A stretch of DNA of 64,000 nucleotides from Lumbricus terrestris. Lineage: Eukaryota; Annelida; Clitellata; Crassiclitellata; Lumbricidae. A model generated the notes under the pieces. The model saw only the letters and a program-made list of their open reading frames with translations. It was not told the DNA's origin and ran no database searches. Positions 33,267-41,078 of this stretch are shown here, in pieces. Each line of letters starts with the position of its first letter. Within the stretch, counting starts at the first letter, position 1. A program made the position numbers and the translations under genes. The DNA lies in NCBI GenBank assembly GCA_949752735.1, contig OX457036.1:18288933-18352932 (forward strand), written 5' to 3'.

Positions 33267-36257
33267 ATGTCAATCACAGACTGGCAACAGTGGTTGGATA
33301 TGGGACGTTCATTCTCATTGGAAGGTGAAGAGCTGAAGGCGTTTGTCAGAGACAGACAGAACGAATTCAGACAGCAGAGGGCGGATGAACGAGAAGAGAA
33401 AAAGGAAAGTGAGCTACGTGCAGCTGCAGAAGCAAAAGCAGTTAGAGAAAAAGAAATAGAAATAGCGAGGATGGCTGACGCTAGGCTTATGCGTGAAGCA
33501 GAGATGAACGAGGCGAGGCTTACGCGAGAAGCAAATGACGTCAGACTGGAAAGAGAAGCAACTGAGGCGAGGCTTGCAAGAGAAGCGAATGAAGCTTTAG
33601 AGCATAAGAGGCTTGAGATTCAAATGAGACTGAGAGAAATGGAATCGAGAGATGGACGAAACAGAGATGATGGAGATTCTTATATGACGATGGGTGACAA
33701 CCACCAAGGAAACCAAAGTCATAAGGGAATGAAGAATATTAAATTCCCGATATTTAACGAGGCAAAGGACTGTCTCGATGCGTATCTTCTTAGATTTGAG
33801 CGTACGTGTACGACATACGAGATACCGAGAGATGTATGGTCGCTGATGCTAGCGCGACATCTGGAGTCGAAAGCATTAGAAGTGTACCAGCGTTTGTCAG
33901 CTGAAGAAACACAAGACTACGATTGTTTAAAGAAGCATCTCCTGAAAAGATTCCAATTAACAGAAGGAGGGTATCGTAACAAGTTTAAGACTAGCAAGAT
34001 GGAACAAGGAGAGACTCCTTCAAATTTCATTTACAGATTACAACGATATTTGCAGCAATGGTTGCTACAAGCTGGATTTGAGCAGACCTACGAAGGAATC
34101 GAGGATCTACTGCTAAAAGATCAATTTTTCCTCACTTGCAGTAACGAGTTGAGGATGTTCATTAAAGAGAAAGGAAAAATGAGCTTAAAAGACACATTGA
34201 CGTGTGCAGAATCTTACATCGAAGCTCATGGGTACAGATATGCAGAGAATTCTGTAAAACCTCAAGGGAGATTCAATAATGACAGAGGTAATGGAAAGCC
34301 ATTTGAAGAGAAATCGAGAGAGAAATTCCAAGGAAACATGAACAGAGGAAGAGTCGAAACGCGACAGAACAAAGAGACAAATCACAGTGGAAATGTGAAT
34401 AGAGGATTTAGTAGAGATAGAGAGCAGGCAGCGGAACACAAGATAACTTGTTTTGCATGCGGTAAGGTAGGTCATAAAGCATATGATTGTGTGAACAAAA
34501 CTAAAGGGTTTGTTAAACACACAGCTGCAGCCGTACAGATTTACGAGAATAGGGTGTACATAGCTGTACAGACAAATGAAAATACGAAATCGAATGAAAT
34601 TGACAGAACAGTAGAACGCCAGGATAGGAAAGGTAAAGAAGAAGTACCGAAACATATGGCAGCAAGTACGGTAGTTACGGAACGGAAAGATGGTTGCATT
34701 GACATTGAAAGTATAGACGAATGTCAAGCGAAGGTCAATGGCGTAGACGCCAATTGTCTTTACGATTCTGGAGCGAGTACATGTATCGTGAGGAGATCGC
34801 TAATCAAGGATAGTGATTTGACTGGGAAGGAAACGCACTGCATCCTAGTTGATGGGAGCTTAAGGTGTTTTCCTACAGCCCATGTAAACATTGAGAGCGA
34901 GTATTTTACTGGTGAAGTTGAGGCAATGGTTATGGATGAACCAGTAAAGCCGATAATTATTGGACGCGTGAGAGGGTTAAAATATACAGTAACGAATGAG
35001 AACACGGATGAAAATATAATTAATTGTGACAAAGGAGAGAAAGTGGATGAGACGATTATGAGTGAGAAAAAAGAAAAAGTTGGGTATAAAGGAATACTCA
35101 AGAGAGTTATGAATGATAATTCACGTTGGCAAGATGCCAAGAAGAAAGTAAGATTCGAGAGTGATGAAATGAGCACGGAATATGATGACGTAATAGAGAA
35201 AGTTGGAAGTGATGACGTCATGAACAGTGACGCACATCAAACGACAGCAGCGATAGAAACGAGAGCTGAGTCGAAGAAAGTGGTGAAATATAAACCACTC
35301 AAGGTCACAGAAATGCCCGACCTTAATATAACTACAGAAGAAATAAAGGAATTACAGAGAGCAGATGAGACATTGAAGAGTTACTGGGATAAAGCATCTG
35401 AAAGGAATGGTGATGAGAAGAGAACGGACGAAGTTCTCGATGTAAAGGAAAATGGCCTGTTGGATAGGCCAAAGGTGAGAAAGTGTTACAAAGGTGAAAC
35501 GATGAAGTTGGTAGAGACACCGGATAGATATGTGGTCACAGGTGATAAATGTGAATCACGTGACGTTAATGAGAATAAGAAGAGATGTAGAAGACAGCAA
35601 GTGGATTGGAGGAATAATGTGAATAATTACAGGAGATATGAGATCCAGTCGAAGAGACAAGATGGATGGATGTATAGAAGAGATACATATGATAAAGAAG
35701 CGAATAGAAGAGGTGTAAATTGGAACGAGAGATATGTGAACAGTGATAATAGGAGAGATTATAGACAAAGGTCTAGAGAGTTCAACAGGAACAGTGGAGT
35801 AGACAATAGTAGGTCTAATAAATCAAATTGGAGATGCAGAGACAACAGTGATAGTGGTGAAACTATGAGAAGGTATTGTGGAAATAAACCATACTGTAGA
35901 AGAACATATGGTGAAGAATCTGTGAGTAAACAGAGAGAAATAAGTGGAGTATACTATGATGAGAATAGATGGAGAGGAAGAATATGGAATGACAAGAAGA
36001 GGTCATATCCTAAAGATTTGATAAATGAGAGAAGGAATAATAATGACTATGGTAGAGAGACCGAGTCATTAGAAGAAGTAAGATGGGAGTCTTATGAGGA
36101 TTTAAGTGAATACAGTTGGGAAGAGAATAATCCTAGAGAATCAGAAATGAGAAATGGTAAAACGTTGAACTTATATAAAGGTAGTACATTAAACTCAAGT
36201 GTGGACCAAATGAGTGGTCAAGGCAAGAGGAAGAAAGTCATAGATGAAAGTTGGTAG
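33267..36257 (+). CDS. gag-pro: gag-protease polyprotein of the LTR element (996 aa)
   Basis: Residues about 40-130 are a charged predicted coiled-coil with repeated EARLxREA motifs. About 165-330 resemble the SCAN/gag capsid fold (FPIFNEAKDCLDAYLLRFER, EGETPSNFIYRLQRY-like segment). A CCHC zinc knuckle occupies 395-408 (CFACGKVGHKAYDC). A retropepsin active site DSGAS begins at Asp500. About 690-740 (LQRADETLKSYWDKASE ... ENGLLDR) resemble the leader that precedes integrase in gypsy elements. No integrase follows. Instead residues about 768-996 are rich in Arg, Asn, Tyr, Ser and Asp, with no recognised fold, ending in KRKKV. The frame is completely open, suggesting it is maintained or very young. 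Confidence 0.9.
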   Translation: MSITDWQQWLDMGRSFSLEGEELKAFVRDRQNEFRQQRADEREEKKESELRAAAEAKAVREKEIEIARMADARLMREAEMNEARLTREANDVRLEREATEARLAREANEALEHKRLEIQMRLREMESRDGRNRDDGDSYMTMGDNHQGNQSHKGMKNIKFPIFNEAKDCLDAYLLRFERTCTTYEIPRDVWSLMLARHLESKALEVYQRLSAEETQDYDCLKKHLLKRFQLTEGGYRNKFKTSKMEQGETPSNFIYRLQRYLQQWLLQAGFEQTYEGIEDLLLKDQFFLTCSNELRMFIKEKGKMSLKDTLTCAESYIEAHGYRYAENSVKPQGRFNNDRGNGKPFEEKSREKFQGNMNRGRVETRQNKETNHSGNVNRGFSRDREQAAEHKITCFACGKVGHKAYDCVNKTKGFVKHTAAAVQIYENRVYIAVQTNENTKSNEIDRTVERQDRKGKEEVPKHMAASTVVTERKDGCIDIESIDECQAKVNGVDANCLYDSGASTCIVRRSLIKDSDLTGKETHCILVDGSLRCFPTAHVNIESEYFTGEVEAMVMDEPVKPIIIGRVRGLKYTVTNENTDENIINCDKGEKVDETIMSEKKEKVGYKGILKRVMNDNSRWQDAKKKVRFESDEMSTEYDDVIEKVGSDDVMNSDAHQTTAAIETRAESKKVVKYKPLKVTEMPDLNITTEEIKELQRADETLKSYWDKASERNGDEKRTDEVLDVKENGLLDRPKVRKCYKGETMKLVETPDRYVVTGDKCESRDVNENKKRCRRQQVDWRNNVNNYRRYEIQSKRQDGWMYRRDTYDKEANRRGVNWNERYVNSDNRRDYRQRSREFNRNSGVDNSRSNKSNWRCRDNSDSGETMRRYCGNKPYCRRTYGEESVSKQREISGVYYDENRWRGRIWNDKKRSYPKDLINERRNNNDYGRETESLEEVRWESYEDLSEYSWEENNPRESEMRNGKTLNLYKGSTLNSSVDQMSGQGKRKKVIDESW

Positions 36258-36620
36258 GTGAATCCATGGATGGGATAGTTAGTTAAGACAGTTGTAACTA
36301 AAATACAATACAAGTTTAAGTTGAGTTGGATTGTTCAGTTAAGTAGTTATGAAGTTTGAGAATAGTTCATTAAGTAGACTGAAGAGTCAAGTAGTGTAGT
36401 AGTGTAAGGTTTATAAATAGATGGTTAGTTAAGAAATGAAGTAAAAAGGAAACTAGTTAAGAAGTAGTATTTGAGTGGACTTCTTGATGAGACGTTCAAG
36501 TAAATAGAAGTTAATTTGATGGAAGGAGATGAGAGTAAATCATCACTTGGAAATAAAAATTAAGTAGATGAGTATTATTTTGTGAGAGTAAGTGCAAAAT
36601 GATAAAGTGTTTTAAGTTGA
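36258..36620 (+). other. Non-coding purine-rich spacer inside the LTR element
   Basis: Dense in stops, with repeated AAGTAG/AGTTAAG-like words and few C residues. It sits where integrase and the N-terminal half of RT would lie in a complete Gmr1-type element. Confidence 0.75.
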
Positions 36621-37544
36621 GAAATTAGGAATAATAAAAAGACAAAATGGTTTCTACCATTTGGATTGGTAAATAGTGCTTCAAGCTATAACAGACTGAT
36701 AAGGAAGATTTTGCATGGAACTGAGAATCTGGAGAGTTATGTTGACGACATACTAGCTCATACAGAAGGATGGACTAAACATATGAAGATTTTACGAGAA
36801 TTTTTTCAAAGAGTGAGAGAGGCTCACCTGACTTTGAAACCAAAGAAATGTTCATTAGGCTATGGACGCATAGATTTCTTGGGTCATACGTTAAATAACG
36901 ACGACATTAGCCCTAAAGGAGAATCGATAGATAAGATTGTGGAGATGCCACAACCGAAAACGAAGAAACAGATAAGAAGCTTTTTGGGAGCAATAAACTA
37001 TTACAGAAAATTTATTCCTCATTGTGCTGAACTGATGGCACCATTAAGTGACTTGACAAAGAAGTCAGCAGCTAATATTGTTGATTGGAACGAGGAATTA
37101 GATGAGAGTTTTAGTAAGCTGAAAGCAGCACTTGCTAAAACACCGATTCTAAAGTTACCAAACTTGGAGAAGGAATTCGTGATTCAAACTGATGCTTCGG
37201 GAAGAGGAATAGGTTGTGTCCTGATACAGCAGTATGAAGGGATAAACCACCCGATTGCATATGCGAGTAGGAAACTATTGGAAAGAGAGATGAGATATTC
37301 AGTTGAGGAGAGAGAATGTCTAGCGATAATGTGGGGGATTAGTCGGTTTGACAGGTACTTGTGTGGAAAGCAGTTTGTGATTGAGACAGACCACTGCGGA
37401 CTACAGTACATGAAGGAAGGAAGAATGAGAAATGCGAGAGTCATGAGGTGGAGTCTAGCACTTCAAAATTATTGTTTTACGATACGATATATCAAGGGAA
37501 GCAATAATGTTATGTCTGATTATTTGAGTAGAGGGATTACATAG
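36621..37544 (+). pseudogene. pol: Truncated pol: C-terminal RT and RNase H
   Basis: Opens after a TGA with no clear Met and enters RT at LPFGLVNSASSYNRLIRKIL (motif B region). The catalytic YVDD is at 36738-36749. The RT thumb and connection (FLGHTLNNDDISP, RSFLGAINYYRKFIP) follow, then RNase H (QTDASGRGIGCVL, SVEERECLAIMWG, ETDHCGLQY). RT fingers and the first catalytic Asp motif are absent, so it cannot work alone. It ends LSRGIT just before the polypurine tract. Confidence 0.9.
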
Positions 37545-37691
37545 TACTTAAATATATCAGTAATGTATTATAATAATGTAGATAAGAAGTTCAGTAATGT
37601 TATATTGTTGTGTGAGATAGAATAAGAAAGTTCATAGAAATTTAGTTGATAGATAATTAGGTGAGATTGTAAAGCCTGATTACAGACTTTT

Positions 37692-37701
37692 GAAGGAGGG
37701 G
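37692..37701 (+). promoter_or_regulatory. Polypurine tract
   Basis: GAAGGAGGGG followed by TATT abuts the 3' LTR, the expected plus-strand priming site. Confidence 0.8.
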
Positions 37702-37705
37702 TATT

Positions 37706-38939
37706 TGTAGCGTATTAAATCGCTATTATCTATCAAACTAACTTGTCTGATATTATATGTTAATTCTAAGTAGGAGTTAAGCTAGATAATTTAGTTGGCG
37801 TGTCTAGATTAATAATTTGGCGTCTAGTGGATTAGTAACTAGGAGACCACGAATCTTGCGTACATGAGCGAGGCAGTCATGGTGACGTCAAGCGGTTACT
37901 ACGGACGCTTACGTAAGCGAAAACATTTGCATTGACGCGTAACCAATTAAAAGCATCGAAATGAGCGTAACGGACAGAATTGAATGGAAACAGCCACGTC
38001 ATTGAAATTCGACATAAACGGTTGATTCCTTACATGAACATTGAGAAAGATGGTTGTTCAGTTGTGGCTGGCAATTCATTTGAAGTTTATTCAATGGTGA
38101 GGATGATGATTATGCTCGTATCTGGTCGTAAAACAGTACGAGGCATTCGTGTGAGAGTAGAGGCGATTTAGAAATTCGAAGTTGCGAACTCTAACGTCCG
38201 TGAAGTCTACATTGTGATCGTGACGGTTGGTGAGACGATATTCGTGTGTTGAGAAACGATTTTGGGCTCGTTATCTCTGGTTGACATTTCAAGGTCATTT
38301 TCAATTGGGAAGGAAATTCTCATTGGTTGGAGTGTGATAATTTGATGCTACGGAAGTATTGAATATTGTCTTGTCTGGTATTCGATCTGGATTCCACAGC
38401 TTGGCAGTATCTCATTATCCTTCTTCAAATATAGCACGAGGTTGCTTATCTTCATTCAGTGAATCTACGGAGAATCAGCAGAACTATTTCTTCAAATATA
38501 GCACAGGGTTGCTTATCTTCATTCAGTGAATCTACGGAGAATCAGCAGAACTATTTCTTCAAATATAGCACGAGGTTGCTTATCTTCATTCAGTGAATCT
38601 ATGGAGAATCAGCAGAACTATTTCTTCAAATATAGCACGGGGTTGTTTATCTTCATTCAGTGAATCTATAGAGATCTACAGAACTATTTCAAGACCGTTT
38701 ACACTACAGAAACGACATGTCATATATCTCAACTGTGGAGCACAGATAAGCTAAAAGATAATTATAATTAGTGATACGCCAAATAAGTAAATAGGAATAT
38801 TGCGTAATTGTATTGTGTATTTAATAGTTTCAATTATATCATACATTTATAAAGAATTGGTGTCTCTTTGAACAGATCATTTAAATGCAGTACATTTTCA
38901 ATTACCCGCTAAAATAAGCATAAAAACGGAGACGTTGCA
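37706..38939 (+). repeat. 3' LTR (1234 bp)
   Basis: Same length as the 5' copy, with one difference noticed (penultimate codon-sized block, A to G). Includes the four 67-bp units at 38421-38689. Confidence 0.96.
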
Positions 38940-39239
38940 CCAACTGCTAACAGATATTGTAGGCAGTTTATAGCTGATTAAGTGTTAAACTGGGGGGGCT
39001 AAAATTTGTATAGGGGGGGGGCTAGGCAATTCTAGGGGGCTAACTTTTCAGCTGGGGGGGCTGTAGCCCTCCTAGCCCCCCCGGTAGAACCGCCACTGGT
39101 TGGCAGCCCTAAGTTCAGCATTTAGGCTAAAAACGTATATCGAGACTAATTAAGTCTGTATTAGCGCAATCAACTTTTCGTAGAGCAATTTTGACTGCTT
39201 AATGATTAGGCTAAGTACAAAAAAAAATCTAAAATGTTG

Positions 39240-39312
39240 CGCCCAACGTGGGGCTCGAACCCACGACCCTGAGATTAAGAGTCTCATGCTCTACCGACTG
39301 AGCTAGCCGGGC
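39240..39312 (-). tRNA. tRNA-Lys: tRNA-Lys (anticodon CTT)
   Basis: The 73-nt sequence folds as a full cloverleaf: acceptor GCCCGGC with GTTGGGC, D arm GCTCAGTCGGTAGAGC, anticodon loop CTCTTAA, T arm GTGGGTTCGAGCCCCAC and discriminator G. The A box and B box are intact, and a TTTT pol III terminator lies a few bases downstream. No intron. Confidence 0.97.
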
Positions 39313-39394
39313 AGCTGGGGCGCTTTGGAAAGCATTGTAATAAATTACTAACCTCCGTCGACTTGGGACGGGGATTTTGATGTGGGTGTCTAAT

Positions 39395-39600
39395 GATAAT
39401 AATAATAATAATCTTCGTTTATTGACATTCAATCTGACAAACCGCAGAACGATTACATGTACAAGTTATACGAAATACGGCCTGCTTCGCACGACACGCA
39501 GTTCGGCTACAACAGGTTCGGTAACTTAACACTAATGGCCTAAGTACTGGATCACTCCTGATTCGGCCAAGCCAGGAGTGGGAGGGGCTATCTTTTATTT
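39395..39600 (-). repeat. Retroelement 3'-end family with ATT tail
   Basis: TAATAATAATCTTCGTTTA followed by ACTGACAAACCGCAGAA-like sequence also occurs near 54605-54700. On the minus strand both copies end in a short ATT tail, typical of LINE 3' ends. The left end is clear, the right boundary is not. Confidence 0.55.
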
Positions 39601-39675
39601 TTAGCAGAACCCGAGTCAAGCAACACAACAGCAAAGCGCCATTGGCAGCTAACAGAAAATTCAAATAAATTTTTT

Positions 39676-39750
39676 GCCCCGTGTGAGGCTTGAACCCGGG
39701 TTGCGCGGATGACTCTCAGTTTAACGGCCAGCGCTCTCTCCACTGAGCTA
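39676..39750 (-). pseudogene. tRNA-like relic or SINE head
   Basis: On the minus strand TTTAGCTCAGTGG (A-box-like) and GGTTCAAGCC (B-box-like) are spaced as in a tRNA. The acceptor 3' strand GGGGCA has no 5' partner because MITE sequence replaces it. There is no pol III terminator at the end. Confidence 0.65.
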
Positions 39751-39855
39751 AAGGTTTTTTTAATGCTATTTTTCCGTTTAAGTAAGAAAAAATAGCAAAA
39801 AACAGGGTTTCCGGCCATAAAACCCCCCCATGAAAAATTCCTGGCTACGCTACTG
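39751..39855. mobile_element. Truncated MITE (family of 10935-11100)
   Basis: Matches the right two thirds of that MITE, through GGTTTCCGGCCATAAAACCC to the terminus TGGCTACGCTACTG. The left terminus is missing, joined to the tRNA-like relic. Confidence 0.82.
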
Positions 39856-39856
39856 A

Positions 39857-40002
39857 TCAGGGCCTAGGGGGCTAACCCCCCCCCCCCCAAGAAGACCCAG
39901 ATTCATTTTTTAACCGTGTAAATGGCATCTCTTCCTGGGCCTGTAGCCCCCCCCCCTCCAGAAGGCTTTAGCCCCTCCAAGAACGGAAACCAAACTCCGC
40001 TC
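39857..40002. mobile_element. Truncated MITE (family of 63514-63675, inverted)
   Basis: Shares the AAGAAGACCCAGAT and GTGTAAATGG segments and the end AACTCCGCTCATG with the reverse complement of the 63.5-kb element. The other terminus is lost. Confidence 0.75.
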
Positions 40003-40043
40003 ATGATTGTGTGAGAGGTGAAAGGCTCGATTGCTCAAGATCA

Positions 40044-40100
40044 GGGCTCTTTTAACGTGCAGTTGTACACAAAATGTGCAGTTGTAGATCGAAGCACTTT
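40044..40100. mobile_element. MITE end fragment (CAGGGCT family)
   Basis: CAGGGCTCTTTTAACGTGCAG followed by ACAAAATGTGCAGTTGTAG matches the reversed right end of the element at 23716-23921. Only one end was seen. Confidence 0.6.
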
Positions 40101-41064
40101 TTACGTCTGTAGGCTACAGCTAAAACTTAAAACTAGCAAAAGAGGTCATGTATGCCTGCGATTGAAAGCCGTTGAAAGCCGACTCGGTATAGGCCTATAT
40201 AGTACGTAGTGTAAGAAGGAAGTGTGGAATCTATGACTTTTGCGCAAAGTTTACCTAAAATATAAATTACTTGGGGTTGGGAAATGTGGTTCGCATACGC
40301 ATCTGTAAAAGCCTCTATAGCTATAGGCCTACCACTCAAATGCCCACCACGCCACCTTCTCGCGATAACCTTGTTGATAACAGATCGAGTGCGTGGCGGA
40401 CGTCTCACGACCAATCCCTCGCCGGGATATATGCGAGCCCAGAGACGATCGAGGAGTCGGAAGGATGGATGGTGCACCGAGAGGAAAGCATGCAACGGGA
40501 AACCAACTGATCGCGAGCTTCCCAAGCCACACCGAAAAATGACGATTAAAAGAATGCACGAAAACAACGTGAACGATTCCACTCAACCGCTGTTAAGAGG
40601 AGTCGCGTCCGGCAGAGGGAAAGGACCACTTCGACCTTCAAGGCCCCGGCCCCAGGTCGTCAGTCAGAGACCGCGAGACAGATGATGCTGGCCGGGATGA
40701 TCTGCATGATGAATGACGGATAGCCTAGCCTACAAAGAACTGAAGAGGAAAGCACAGCGAAGAGAAGAATAGCGTCATTGGAAGTTGAAACCTGCCGAAG
40801 GACAGGCAACTTAAAGAAGAAGAAGAAGATAAATTACTTAATTGTAGCTTGTAAGAATAAAAGAAAAACTGCGAGAACGATCGGAATCAGCGGCAGTGGG
40901 AATAGCGTGACGGAGTGTTAAAGGTCATCTGTGCATTCTAGTCAACAGAGGCATCAACAACAGACAAAATAATTACTCTCCGATCGAAACGAGGCTCGAA
41001 GACAAAACTTCCGGTTCCAGCTGACAGGATTTTTGTTTCGATTAAAATTGCAAAAAATTCTTTC
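40101..41064 (+). promoter_or_regulatory. PTPN11 upstream region and probable 5' UTR
   Basis: More GC- and CpG-rich than the neighbouring DNA. An ETS-like CTTCCGG lies at 41008-41014, about 50 bases before the start codon. No TATA box near the start. Transcription start not determinable. Overlapping short ORFs near 40284-40685 lack domain similarity. Confidence 0.45.
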
Positions 41065-41078
41065 ATGGCGTCCAGAAG
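41065..41078 (+). CDS. PTPN11: PTPN11 exon 1 (start codon)
   Basis: Only 14 coding bases, MASR plus AG of Arg5, then donor GAAG|GTAGG. The tiny first coding exon with the same phase is a known feature of SHP2 genes. Confidence 0.85.

Larger units (their letters stand above)
31693..38939 (+). mobile_element. Gmr1-like Ty3/gypsy LTR retrotransposon, internally deleted, 7247 bp
   Basis: Two 1234-bp LTRs beginning TG and ending CA bracket the element, with an exact 5-bp target duplication CCAAC (31688-31692, 38940-38944). Only one LTR difference was noticed by eye (GTTACA versus GTTGCA at the 3' ends), so the insertion is recent. Internal order: tRNA-Pro-type primer site, gag-protease ORF, stop-rich spacer, RT C-terminal half with RNase H, polypurine tract. 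Only 161 bases separate RNase H from the 3' LTR, leaving no room for integrase, while an integrase-leader-like segment follows the protease. This matches the Gmr1-type order (integrase before RT) with integrase and 5' RT deleted. No envelope gene. It needs a partner element in trans. Confidence 0.93.
30259..39098. mobile_element. hAT-type element split by an LTR retrotransposon
   Basis: Ends CAGTGGCGGTTCTA and TAGAACCGCCACTG, with an exact 8-bp duplication GTTGGCAG (30251-30258, 39099-39106). Removing the LTR element and one copy of its 5-bp duplication leaves about 1588 bp of original element, with no transposase recognised. Confidence 0.93.

Noticed and set aside
34185..35768. Antisense ORFs up to 180 codons inside gag
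   Set aside because: They arise from the strong A/G bias of the sense strand and show no domain; the sense ORF has CCHC, protease and capsid-like motifs.
31693..38939. Endogenous retrovirus with envelope
   Set aside because: No envelope-like ORF, and no room for one between RNase H and the 3' LTR; order and domains fit a gypsy-type retrotransposon.
39676..39750. Functional second tRNA gene
   Set aside because: The acceptor 5' strand is missing and no terminator follows; it is a relic or SINE head.
40284..40685. 133-codon ORF upstream of PTPN11
   Set aside because: Overlapping ORFs in three frames and low-complexity Arg/Pro composition indicate CpG-rich promoter or UTR DNA rather than a gene.
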